NCBI RefSeq assembly: GCF_002127265.1
Contig: NZ_NFUU01000001.1
Coordinates: 2,550,040 to 2,614,039 of the forward strand
Source of the DNA: Hydrogenophaga sp. IBVHS1
GTDB taxonomy: Bacteria; Pseudomonadota; Gammaproteobacteria; Burkholderiales; Burkholderiaceae_C
DNA: 64,000 bases
Direction of reading: 5' to 3'
Part shown: positions 9,299 to 17,552 of the stretch, piece after piece
How the letters are laid out: every line of letters begins with the position of its first letter
Numbering within the stretch: position 1 is the first letter of the stretch
Notes under the pieces: generated by a model
The model's input: the letters and a program-made list of their open reading frames with translations, nothing else
Databases searched by the model: none
What the model was told of the DNA's origin: nothing
Made by a program: the position numbers and the translations under genes

Positions 9299-10222
9299 AT
9301 GGTCAGTGCCGTTTTCCATTCGCCGCTGGAGGGGTTGTCTGCGTCTGCGGCGCCGGCCAGCACCACCTCCAGCATGTCGATCATCCAGCCCCCCGTCGCC
9401 CAAGTCCCGCCCACGTCTCCCGCGTCCACGGGGGGCTGGGATTTGCGGTTTCTCTGGGCGGGCGTGCTGCCACCGGTGCTGGGGCTGGTGTTCCTGGTGG
9501 TGGTGTGGTCCATCGTGGCCAGCACCAGCAACAGTGGCATCCCCACGCCCATGCAGACGTGGACGCAGGCGGTGGAGGTGTTCTCCGATCCGTTCTACCA
9601 GGTCGGTCCGAACGACCAGGGTGTGGGCTGGAATGTGCTGATGTCGCTGCAGCGCGTGGCCATCGGCTTCGGTCTGGCCGCGCTTGTGGGCATTCCGGCC
9701 GGCTTCGCCATCGGGCGCTTCGAATTCCTGAGTCGCATGTTCAACCCGCTCATCAGCCTGCTGCGCCCGGTCTCGCCATTGGCCTGGCTGCCGATCGGTC
9801 TGCTGGTGTTCAAAGGCGCCAACCCGGCTGCCATCTGGACCATCTTCATCTGCTCCATCTGGCCCATGATCATCAACACCGCCGTGGGCGTGCAACGCGT
9901 GCCACAGGACTACATGAACGTGGCTCGTGTGCTCAACCTGAGCGAGTGGAAGATCTTCACCAAGATCCTGTTCCCGGCCGTGCTGCCTTATCTACTCACT
10001 GGCGTGCGCCTGGCCGTGGGCACAGCCTGGCTGGTGATCGTTGCTGCCGAGATGCTGACCGGTGGTGTGGGCATTGGCTTCTGGATCTGGGACGAGTGGA
10101 ACAACCTCAACGTTGCCAGCATCATCATCGCGATCTTCGTCATCGGCATCGTGGGCCTGGTGCTCGAATTCGGCCTCATCAAACTGGCCACGCTGTTCAC
10201 CTACGAAGAGGTGAAGTCATGA
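9299..10222 (+). CDS. nrtB: Nitrate ABC transporter, permease
   Basis: 307-residue inner-membrane permease. A hydrophilic N-terminus of about 60 residues precedes hydrophobic segments (LPPVLGLVFLVVVWSIVAS, and others to the C-terminus). The family loop that contacts the ATPase is seen (ALVGIPAGFAIGRFEFLSRMFNPLISLLRPVSPLAWLPIGLL, then the EAA-like region VPQDYMNVARVLNLSEWKIFTKILFPAVLPYL). Forms the channel of NrtABC for nitrate import. Start ATG at 9299 follows CGGAGAAACACC. The 3' end overlaps nrtC by 4 bp. Confidence 0.94.
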   Translation: MVSAVFHSPLEGLSASAAPASTTSSMSIIQPPVAQVPPTSPASTGGWDLRFLWAGVLPPVLGLVFLVVVWSIVASTSNSGIPTPMQTWTQAVEVFSDPFYQVGPNDQGVGWNVLMSLQRVAIGFGLAALVGIPAGFAIGRFEFLSRMFNPLISLLRPVSPLAWLPIGLLVFKGANPAAIWTIFICSIWPMIINTAVGVQRVPQDYMNVARVLNLSEWKIFTKILFPAVLPYLLTGVRLAVGTAWLVIVAAEMLTGGVGIGFWIWDEWNNLNVASIIIAIFVIGIVGLVLEFGLIKLATLFTYEEVKS

Positions 10223-11046
10223 CCCTTCGACAAGCTCAGGACGATCGGTCCATGAAGTACATCGAGATCCAGGGCGTCGAGCAGACCTTCAAGACGAAGA
10301 AGGGCAACTTCCCCGCGCTGCGCGACATCAACCTGACCGTGGCCAAAGGCGAGTTCGTCACCCTCATCGGCCACTCGGGCTGCGGCAAGTCCACGCTGCT
10401 CAACCTGATTGCCGGCCTTACCACGCCCACCAGCGGCGTGCTGCTGTGCGCCGACAGGGAGATCGCAGGCCCGGGCCCCGAGCGCGCGGTGGTGTTTCAG
10501 AACCACTCGCTGCTGCCCTGGTTGACGTGCTTTGAAAACGTGTACCTGGCGGTGGAGCGCGTCTTTGGCGCCACCGAGAACAAGCCGCAGCTCAAGGCTC
10601 GCACCGAAGCCGCGCTGGCGCTGGTGGGCCTGACCCCGGCCGCACAGAAACGCCCGGGCGAAATCTCGGGCGGCATGAAGCAGCGCGTGGGTATCGCGCG
10701 GGCGCTGTCCATGGAACCCAAGGTGTTGTTGATGGACGAACCGTTCGGCGCACTCGATGCCCTCACCCGCGCCAAGCTCCAGGACGAGCTGCTGGAGATC
10801 GTGGCGCGCACGCACAGCACGGTGGTGATGGTGACGCACGACGTGGATGAAGCGGTGCTGCTTTCAGACCGCATCGTGATGCTGACCAACGGTCCGGCCG
10901 CCACGATTGGTGAGGTGCTCACGGTGGATCTGCCTCGCCCGCGCAACCGCGTGGCACTGGCCGACGACCCGCACTACCAGCAGGCAAGAAAGGCCGTCAT
11001 CGATTTTCTCTACACGCGCCAGGCGCATGTAGAAAAGGTGGCTTGA
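10219..11046 (+). CDS. nrtC: Nitrate ABC transporter, ATP-binding protein
   Basis: 275-residue ABC ATPase energising nitrate uptake. Walker A is GHSGCGKST (residues 51-59), the signature is EISGGMKQRVGIARAL, Walker B is VLLMDEPFGALDAL, and the switch histidine is in VMVTHDVDEAV. It lacks the extra C-terminal NrtA-like domain of cyanobacterial NrtC and resembles NrtD/NasD length. The ATG at 10219 overlaps the nrtB stop (ATGA), but codons 2-11 are encoded by a repeat-like sequence. The second methionine, at 10252 (MKYIEIQGVEQTF), may be the ancestral start. Confidence 0.94.
   Translation: MTLRQAQDDRSMKYIEIQGVEQTFKTKKGNFPALRDINLTVAKGEFVTLIGHSGCGKSTLLNLIAGLTTPTSGVLLCADREIAGPGPERAVVFQNHSLLPWLTCFENVYLAVERVFGATENKPQLKARTEAALALVGLTPAAQKRPGEISGGMKQRVGIARALSMEPKVLLMDEPFGALDALTRAKLQDELLEIVARTHSTVVMVTHDVDEAVLLSDRIVMLTNGPAATIGEVLTVDLPRPRNRVALADDPHYQQARKAVIDFLYTRQAHVEKVA
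10222..10249 (+). repeat. Short dispersed-repeat-like element at the nrtB/nrtC junction
   Basis: The 28 bp from 10222 contain CCTTCGACAAGCTCAGGACG, which I recognise as the core of a short intergenic repeat found in many proteobacterial genomes, often in inverted pairs. Only one copy was noticed in this window. It encodes residues 2-11 of the long form of NrtC. Confidence 0.5.
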
Positions 11047-11064
11047 ATGAACTTGCGCCCGTCC

Positions 11065-11646
11065 TCAGGCCCGTTCAGTTTCCGGCTCGAGTCCATCCAG
11101 GATGACCGGGTCTTCTTCCACCCAGTCGCGAGAGGCCGTACCTCGCGGCTTGCGGGGCTTCACTCTGGCAGGCACACCCACCGCAATCGAATTGGACGGC
11201 ACATCGCGGGTCACCACCGCATTGGCGCCGATGTTCACGTTGTCACCAATGACGATGCGACCCAGCAATTTGGCCCCTGCGCCAATGTCGACGTTGTTGC
11301 CGATCACGGGCGCGCAAGGATCTTCAACACGGGCCAGACCCACCACCACCCCGGTGCGGATACGGCAGTTGTCGCCAAACTGCGCATAGCCGCTCACCAC
11401 AACGCCACCCGAGTGATCGATGATGAAATTTTTCCCCACCCGGACTTCGCAGGGCAACTCGATGCCGGCAATCACCTGCACGAACTTGAAGAGCACCTTG
11501 TACAGGAGCGAAAAGGCTTTGCGCAGCACCGGTGGACGAATGCCGTAACGCCAGCGACCCAGCCGATACACCGCCATGGCCCAGAAGCCTTGCGCACCCC
11601 AATCGCTCCCATGAGCGCGGAAATCGGCGCGAATATTGTCGAACAT
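11065..11646 (-). CDS. Left-handed beta-helix (hexapeptide) acetyltransferase, serine acetyltransferase-like
   Basis: 193 residues. A short helical N-terminus (MFDNIRADFRAHGSDWGAQGFWAM) is followed by hexapeptide repeats (IELPCEVRVGKNFIIDHSGGVVVSG, IGNNVDIGAGAKLLGRIVIGDNVNIGANAVV). The DHSGGVVVSG turn places the catalytic histidine seen in CysE-type transferases. It lacks the long N-terminal domain of canonical CysE (found separately at 32872-33636) and resembles serine acetyltransferase relatives used in polysaccharide or specialised pathways. The start at 11646 was chosen by homology; in-frame extension to 11859 looks non-coding. It lies head-on between nrtC and nirB on the opposite strand, an odd place, and its acceptor is unknown. 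Confidence 0.8.
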   Translation of the reverse strand: MFDNIRADFRAHGSDWGAQGFWAMAVYRLGRWRYGIRPPVLRKAFSLLYKVLFKFVQVIAGIELPCEVRVGKNFIIDHSGGVVVSGYAQFGDNCRIRTGVVVGLARVEDPCAPVIGNNVDIGAGAKLLGRIVIGDNVNIGANAVVTRDVPSNSIAVGVPARVKPRKPRGTASRDWVEEDPVILDGLEPETERA

Positions 11647-11742
11647 GGAGAGTCTGCAGATCCACAGGAAGAAATGAACAGGAAGCGTCGGCCATGGCCT
11701 GACCATTCCAGATGCGACGTGCGTGAAAGAAAGCGCGCTCTT

Positions 11743-11799
11743 CTTGTTGTAACAAGCGTGATCGCCGACCGGCCACCCATGGACCTTGCACGCTGCAAG
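11743..11799. promoter_or_regulatory. Two perfect dyads upstream of nirB
   Basis: CTTGTT-GT-AACAAG (11743-11756) and CTTGCA-CGC-TGCAAG (11785-11799) are perfect inverted repeats in the 230 bp between the acetyltransferase and nirB. They could be operator or activator sites. No correctly spaced -24/-12 pair was found here. Confidence 0.45.
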
Positions 11800-11876
11800 A
11801 AGTTGCATCTGTGCGGTAGGGCACACAGCACAGGCTGGGTAGGTCACTTTGCAATTCAAGCGATGGAGTTGCCGCG

Positions 11877-14345
11877 ATGAAAAAAGCCCAACTTGTAATG
11901 GTCGGCAACGGCATGGCTGGCGTGCGCACGCTCGAGGAGCTGCTCAAGATTGCACCCGACCTGTATGACATCACCGTGTTCGGCGCAGAGCCGCACCCGA
12001 ACTACAACCGGATCCTGCTCTCGCCGGTGCTGGCCGGGGAACAGACACTGGAGGAGATCGTGCTCAACGACTGGGCCTGGTACACCGAGCACGGCATCAC
12101 CCTGCACGCGGGCAAGACCGTGACCGAAGTGGATCGCGTCAACCGCATCGTTCGCGCCAGCGACGGCACCGGCGGCGTGATCGAGGCCCCGTACGACCGC
12201 CTCATCATGGCCACGGGCTCCAACCCCTTCATGCTCCCCATTCCGGGCAAGGACCTGCAGGGCGTGCTGGCCTACCGCGACATCGCCGACACGCAGGCCA
12301 TGATCGATGCGGCCAAGCAATACAAGCACGCGGTCGTCATTGGCGGCGGCCTGCTCGGCCTGGAAGCGGCCAACGGCCTGATGAAACGCGGCATGACGGT
12401 CAGCGTGGTGCATGTGGCGCCCTGGCTCATGGAGCGCCAGCTCGACGACGTGGCGGGCAAGTTGTTGCAGCAGTCGCTCGAGCAGCGCGGCATGAAATTC
12501 CTCATCGGGGGGCAAACCCAGGAGCTCGTCGGCGGCGACGATGGGCGGGTGAAAGCCATCCGCTTCAAGGATGGCACCGAACTGCCGGCCGACCTGGTGG
12601 TGATGGCCGTGGGCATTCGCCCCAATACCGCACTCGCCGAGTCGATGAACCTGCACGTGAACAAGGGCATCGTGGTGAGCGACACACTGCAGACTGTGAC
12701 CGACCCGCGCATCTACGCGGTGGGCGAATGCGCGGCGCACCGCGGCATTGCCTACGGCCTGGTGGCGCCGCTGTTCGAGCAGGGCAAGGTGCTCGCCACG
12801 CACCTGGCCGAGTTCGGCATCGGCCGCTACAGCGGCTCGCTGACGTCGACCAAGCTCAAGGTCACTGGCATCGATCTTTTCAGTGCCGGCAATTTCATGG
12901 GTGGCGCCAACACCGAAGAGATCGTGATGAGCGATCCATCGGGAGGCGTCTACAAGAAGCTGGTGATCCAGGACGACAAGCTGGTGGGGGCCTGCCTGTA
13001 CGGTGATACGGTCGATGGCTCGTGGTACTTCAAGCTGCTGCGCGATGGCCGCAGCGTGGCCGATATCCGCGACCGCCTGATGTTTGGCGAATCCAACATC
13101 GGTGACGTGGGTCACCAGGGCCACAGCAAGGCCGCCGCCATGGCCGACACCGATGAAGTCTGCGGCTGCAATGGCGTCACCAAGGGCAGCATCTGCAAAG
13201 CCATCAAGGACAAGGGCCTGTTCACGCTGGAAGAGGTGCGCAAGCAAACCAAGGCCAGCGCCTCGTGTGGCTCCTGCACCGGTCTGGTCGAACAGATTCT
13301 GATGTTCACCGCTGGCGGCGACTACTCCGCCACGCCCAAACTGAAGGCCATGTGCGGCTGTACCGACCACGGCCACCAGGCCGTGCGCGATGCGATCCGC
13401 GAGAGCAAGCTCCTGAGCATTGGTGCGGTTTTCCAGGGGCTGGGCTGGCGCACGCCCAACGGCTGCGCGACCTGCCGTCCCGCCGTCAATTACTACCTCA
13501 TCAGCACTTGGCCCAAGGAGGCGAAGGACGATCCGCAGAGCCGCTTCATCAACGAGCGCGCGCACGCCAACATCCAGAAGGACGGCACCTACAGCGTGAT
13601 CCCCCGCATGTGGGGCGGCGAGACCACGGCGGATGAATTGCGCCGCATTGCCGACGCGGTCGACAAGTACAAGATCCCGACCGTGAAGGTGACGGGTGGG
13701 CAGCGCATCGATTTGCTGGGCGTGAAGAAGGAAGACCTGCAGGCGGTATGGAAAGACATCGGCATGCCCAGCGGCCATGCCTACGCCAAAGCCTTGCGCA
13801 CGGTGAAGACCTGCGTGGGCAGCGAGTGGTGCCGCATGGGCACGCAGGACAGCACGCAGATGGGCAAGGACCTGGAGCGCGCGATGTGGCGCATGTACGC
13901 GCCACACAAAGTGAAGTTCGCGGTGAGCGGCTGCCCGCGCAACTGTGCCGAGGCGGGCATCAAGGACGTCGGCATCATTGGCGTGGACAGTGGCTGGGAG
14001 ATGTATGTGGCCGGCAACGGCGGCATCAAGACCGAGGTGGCCGAGTTCTTCACCAAGCTCAAGACCGCGGAGGAAGTGCTGGAATACACCGGCGCCTTCA
14101 TGCAGCTCTACCGCCTGGAAGGCTGGTACCTGGAGCGCACCGTGCACTATGTGAACCGGGTGGGCATGGACCATGTGAAGAAGAAAATTCTGGACGACCA
14201 CGAAGGCCGCAAGGCGCTGTGGGAGCAGTTGCAGTTCGCCCTCGACGGCGAACCCGACCCCTGGTTCGAACACCAGAAGGCTTCAGTGGACACGCGCCAG
14301 TTCATCCCAATCCAGCCAGTGGTCCTGGAAGGGAGTTCGGTATGA
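11877..14345 (+). CDS. nirB: NAD(P)H nitrite reductase, large subunit
   Basis: 822 residues. Reduces nitrite to ammonium with six electrons in the cytoplasm. Order of domains: FAD/NAD(P)H oxidoreductase (QLVMVGNGMAGVRTLEELL; second dinucleotide fold VVIGGGLLGLEAANGL), BFD-like [2Fe-2S] domain (VCGCNGVTKGSICKAI ... ASCGSCTGLVEQ), a second cysteine-rich stretch (MCGCTDHGHQAVRDAI, GCATCRPAVNYYL), then the sulfite/nitrite reductase ferredoxin half and siroheme/[4Fe-4S] domain (TCVGSEWCRMGTQDS ... SGCPRNCAEAGIKDVG, holding the four cluster cysteines). The 3' end overlaps nirD by 4 bp. Part of the nirB-nirD-nasA-ybiB-cobA unit. Confidence 0.97.
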   Translation: MKKAQLVMVGNGMAGVRTLEELLKIAPDLYDITVFGAEPHPNYNRILLSPVLAGEQTLEEIVLNDWAWYTEHGITLHAGKTVTEVDRVNRIVRASDGTGGVIEAPYDRLIMATGSNPFMLPIPGKDLQGVLAYRDIADTQAMIDAAKQYKHAVVIGGGLLGLEAANGLMKRGMTVSVVHVAPWLMERQLDDVAGKLLQQSLEQRGMKFLIGGQTQELVGGDDGRVKAIRFKDGTELPADLVVMAVGIRPNTALAESMNLHVNKGIVVSDTLQTVTDPRIYAVGECAAHRGIAYGLVAPLFEQGKVLATHLAEFGIGRYSGSLTSTKLKVTGIDLFSAGNFMGGANTEEIVMSDPSGGVYKKLVIQDDKLVGACLYGDTVDGSWYFKLLRDGRSVADIRDRLMFGESNIGDVGHQGHSKAAAMADTDEVCGCNGVTKGSICKAIKDKGLFTLEEVRKQTKASASCGSCTGLVEQILMFTAGGDYSATPKLKAMCGCTDHGHQAVRDAIRESKLLSIGAVFQGLGWRTPNGCATCRPAVNYYLISTWPKEAKDDPQSRFINERAHANIQKDGTYSVIPRMWGGETTADELRRIADAVDKYKIPTVKVTGGQRIDLLGVKKEDLQAVWKDIGMPSGHAYAKALRTVKTCVGSEWCRMGTQDSTQMGKDLERAMWRMYAPHKVKFAVSGCPRNCAEAGIKDVGIIGVDSGWEMYVAGNGGIKTEVAEFFTKLKTAEEVLEYTGAFMQLYRLEGWYLERTVHYVNRVGMDHVKKKILDDHEGRKALWEQLQFALDGEPDPWFEHQKASVDTRQFIPIQPVVLEGSSV

Positions 14346-14725
14346 AAACGTGGATTCCCATCGCTCGAGTGGACGACATCCCCGTGCTCGGTTCACGCTG
14401 CGTGAAACGTGAACACGGGCTGGACGTGGCGGTGTTCCGCAACGCCGAGAACGAGGTGTTCGCCCTGCTCGACCGCTGCCCGCACAAAGGAGGTCCGCTG
14501 AGCCAGGGCATTGTCTTCGGCACGCACGTGGCCTGCCCGTTGCACAACTGGACGATCGGGTTGGACAGCGGTTGTGCCAGGGAGCCGGACGAGGGGTGCA
14601 CGCCCCGGTTTCTGGTGAAGGTGGAAGACGGGGTGGTGCATCTCGACGCCGAAGAGCTGGAGCATCACGCGACCGATCTCGCGCGCCCCGTCGCCGGTCC
14701 GGCGCGACGCACCGTGTCAGCATGA
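14342..14725 (+). CDS. nirD: Nitrite reductase small subunit with Rieske motif
   Basis: 127 residues, Rieske-like fold. Unlike enterobacterial NirD, which lacks the cluster ligands, this protein has both full Rieske boxes: CPHKGG (C46, H48) and CPLHNW (C65, H68). It therefore probably binds a [2Fe-2S] cluster and shuttles electrons within the assimilatory nitrite reductase. The ATG overlaps the nirB stop (ATGA) and its own stop overlaps the nasA start (ATGA), showing tight translational coupling. The start is defined by that overlap and by MKTWIPIARVDDIP, which matches the family. Confidence 0.94.
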   Translation: MKTWIPIARVDDIPVLGSRCVKREHGLDVAVFRNAENEVFALLDRCPHKGGPLSQGIVFGTHVACPLHNWTIGLDSGCAREPDEGCTPRFLVKVEDGVVHLDAEELEHHATDLARPVAGPARRTVSA

Positions 14726-17505
14726 ACCCGGCGACCACCCGCTCGACCTGCCCCTACTGCGGCGTGGGTTGCGGGGTGCTGATTGAAAGCACGGGCAGCC
14801 AGATCACCGGCGTGCGCGGTGACCCCGATCACCCAGCCAACTTTGGCAAGCTGTGCACCAAGGGCCAGACCCTGCACCTGACCGCTTCACCCGCGATCGC
14901 GCAGCAGACGCGCCTGCTGCAACCGATGCAACGCGTGCAGCGCGGCGCGCCCGCGCAGGCCGTCCACTGGGACGCGGCGCTCGACCTCGCCACCGACCGC
15001 TTCGCTTCCATCATTGAAAACAATGGTCCCGACGCGGTCGGCTTCTACATCAGCGGTCAGTTGCTCACCGAGGACTACTACGCGTTCAACAAGCTCGCCA
15101 AGGGCATGATCGGCACCAACAATGTGGACACCAACTCCCGCCTGTGCATGAGCAGCGCGGTGGCGGGCTACAAGCTCACGCTGGGCGCCGATGCGCCACC
15201 GGCCTGCTACGACGACGTGAACCACGCGCAGTGCCTTTTCATCGTCGGCAGCAACGCGGCGTTTGCCCACCCCGTGCTGTTCCGGCGCATCGAGGAAGCG
15301 AAGGCGAACAACCCCGGCATGAAGGTGATCGTGGCCGACCCGCGCCGCACCGACACCGCCGGATTCGCCGACCTGTTCCTGCCCCTGCAGCCTGGCAGCG
15401 ATGTGATGCTGTTCCACGGCCTGCTGCACATCATGCTGTGGGAAGGCTGGCTGGATGCGGCCTATATCGCTGCGCACACCAGCGGCTTCGAAACGCTCAA
15501 GACCCTGGTGCGCGAGTACACCCCCGAACGCGTGGCACAGGCCTGCGGTCTCAAGAAGGAAGACCTGTTCACTGCCGCAAAGTGGTTCGCCACATCGCCC
15601 GCCACGCTCAGCCTGTATTGCCAGGGCCTGAACCAGAGCAGCAGCGGCACGGCAAAAAATGCCACGTTGATCAACCTGCACCTGGCCACCGGCCAGATCG
15701 GCAAACCCGGCGCCGGGCCCTTCAGCCTGACCGGCCAGCCCAACGCCATGGGCGGGCGCGAGGTCGGCGGCCTGGCCAACCTGCTGAGCGCTCACCGCGA
15801 CCTGGCCAACCCGCAACACCGCGCCGAAGTGGCCGCGCTGTGGGGCGTGCCAGACGTACCCGACAAACCGGGCAAGACCGCCGTGGAGATGTTCCAGGCC
15901 GCGGCCGACGGCGAGATCAAGGCGCTGTGGATCGCCTGCACCAACCCGGCCCAGTCCATGCCCGACCAGGCCACCGTGCGCCGCGCTCTGCAACGTGCCG
16001 AGTTCGTGGTGGTGCAGGAGGCCTACGCCACCGCCGCCACCTGCGACTACGCCGATCTGCTGCTGCCCGCCACCACCTGGGGCGAGAAGGATGGCACCGT
16101 GACCAACAGCGAACGCCGCATCAGCCGCGTGCGCCCGGCCGTGCCAGCGCCGGGGCAGGCACGTCACGACTGGCGCATCGTGGTTGACTTCGCGCGACGC
16201 ATGGAGGCGCGCGTGCATCCTGGCAGGCCCACCCTGTTCCCTTACCTCGATGCAGAAAGTCTCTGGCTCGAACACCGCGAATCCACGCGCGGGCGCGATC
16301 TCGACATCACCGGCCTGTCCTACGCCATGCTGGAGCACAGCGGTCCACAACAATGGCCCATCAAGGCCGGCGAGGCCACGGGCAAGGAACGCCTGTACGA
16401 AGACGGCGTCTTTCCCACGCCCGATGGTCGAGCCCGCTTCGCCGCCCTGCCCTTCGTGCCACTGGCCGAACCGCGCGAATCTCGCTACCCGTTTTCGCTC
16501 ACCACCGGCCGGCTGCGTGACCAGTGGCATGGCATGTCGCGCACCGGCACGTTGGGCCGACTGTTCGGGCATGTGGCCGAGCCCGCCGTGCAGCTGAACC
16601 CGCAGGACATGGAGCGCCGTGGCCTGAAGGACGGCGACCTGGTGCACGTCACCAGCAAACGCGGCTCCATCCTGGTGCCGGCGCAGTCGTCAACCGAAAT
16701 CGGCCTGTCGCAGGCCCACATCGCCATGCACTGGGGCTCCGAGTTCTTGAGCGGCATGAGCAGCACGGGCGAGGTGCTCGCTGGCGTGAACGCGCTCACC
16801 ACGTCGGCATATTGCCCCACATCGAAACAGCCTGAGCTCAAGCACGCGGCGGTGAAGGTGCTCAAAGCGGAACTACCGTGGGCGCTGCTGGCCGTGGCCT
16901 GGTTGCCAGAAGGGCAAGCGCTGGAAACGCGTGAAGGCTTGCGCCAGCTGATGGCTCGTTTTCCCTTTGCCTCCTGTGTGCCTTTTGGACGAGAGCGCGC
17001 CGGTGTGCTGTTCCGCGCCGCCGCGCACGAGGCACCCGAAGCCGCGCTGATCGAGCGCATCGAAGCACTGCTGGGACTGAACACCGCCGATGCGTTGCGC
17101 TACGCAGACCGGCGCCTGGGCCAGCGGCGCACCGCGCGCCTGGTGCGCCAGGGCGATGCCACGCGGCTCGAAGGCTTTGTGCTGGCCGGCGACACGCGCG
17201 CCGAGGTCTGGATCAAACCGCTGCTGCAGGACGAGCTGCCCGCCGCCGCCTACGGCCGCCTGCTGCTGATGCCAGGCGCCAAAGCGCCGGTGGCGGTGGT
17301 GGCCAGGGGCAGGCAGATCTGCACCTGCTTCAATGTGAGCGAGGATGCCATCCAGGGCCGCCTGCAATCTTGCGAGGGCAACGAGGCCGAACGGCTGTCT
17401 GCCCTGCAGCAAAGTCTGCACTGCGGCACCAACTGCGGTTCCTGTGTGCCTGAACTCAAGCGCCTCGTGCGCGACACCACGCCCAGGCTCGCAATCGCCA
17501 TATAA
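14722..17505 (+). CDS. nasA: Assimilatory nitrate reductase, molybdopterin catalytic subunit with C-terminal BFD domain
   Basis: 927 residues. Reduces nitrate to nitrite in the cytoplasm. The N-terminal [4Fe-4S] ligands are C10, C13, C17 (CPYCGVGC) and C45 (KLCTKG). The Mo-bis-MGD body follows (NVDTNSRLCMSSAVAGYK, with the cysteine expected to coordinate Mo; GAGPFSLTGQPNAMGGREVG; ATTWGEKDGTVTNSERRISR). The C-terminus has an additional [2Fe-2S] BFD-like domain (ICTCFNVSEDAIQGRL ... LHCGTNCGSCVPEL), giving an extra electron-entry site as in Klebsiella NasA. No signal peptide. It needs molybdenum cofactor, for which mog lies at 31760. Confidence 0.96.
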   Translation: MNPATTRSTCPYCGVGCGVLIESTGSQITGVRGDPDHPANFGKLCTKGQTLHLTASPAIAQQTRLLQPMQRVQRGAPAQAVHWDAALDLATDRFASIIENNGPDAVGFYISGQLLTEDYYAFNKLAKGMIGTNNVDTNSRLCMSSAVAGYKLTLGADAPPACYDDVNHAQCLFIVGSNAAFAHPVLFRRIEEAKANNPGMKVIVADPRRTDTAGFADLFLPLQPGSDVMLFHGLLHIMLWEGWLDAAYIAAHTSGFETLKTLVREYTPERVAQACGLKKEDLFTAAKWFATSPATLSLYCQGLNQSSSGTAKNATLINLHLATGQIGKPGAGPFSLTGQPNAMGGREVGGLANLLSAHRDLANPQHRAEVAALWGVPDVPDKPGKTAVEMFQAAADGEIKALWIACTNPAQSMPDQATVRRALQRAEFVVVQEAYATAATCDYADLLLPATTWGEKDGTVTNSERRISRVRPAVPAPGQARHDWRIVVDFARRMEARVHPGRPTLFPYLDAESLWLEHRESTRGRDLDITGLSYAMLEHSGPQQWPIKAGEATGKERLYEDGVFPTPDGRARFAALPFVPLAEPRESRYPFSLTTGRLRDQWHGMSRTGTLGRLFGHVAEPAVQLNPQDMERRGLKDGDLVHVTSKRGSILVPAQSSTEIGLSQAHIAMHWGSEFLSGMSSTGEVLAGVNALTTSAYCPTSKQPELKHAAVKVLKAELPWALLAVAWLPEGQALETREGLRQLMARFPFASCVPFGRERAGVLFRAAAHEAPEAALIERIEALLGLNTADALRYADRRLGQRRTARLVRQGDATRLEGFVLAGDTRAEVWIKPLLQDELPAAAYGRLLLMPGAKAPVAVVARGRQICTCFNVSEDAIQGRLQSCEGNEAERLSALQQSLHCGTNCGSCVPELKRLVRDTTPRLAIAI

Positions 17506-17552
17506 CGCGAAGTCATCAAACTTCCCGGACAATCCGCGAAACATCGTCTTCC

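Noticed and set aside
11800-11876. Sigma54 promoter before nirB (TGGGTAGGTCACTTTGCA region)
   Set aside because: GG and GC are one base too far apart for a standard -24/-12 promoter.
11856-14273. 805-codon open frame antisense to nirB
   Set aside because: Composition is His/Ala/Gly/Val-rich without any motif, as expected for a shadow frame in GC-rich DNA; nirB on the other strand has full domain support.
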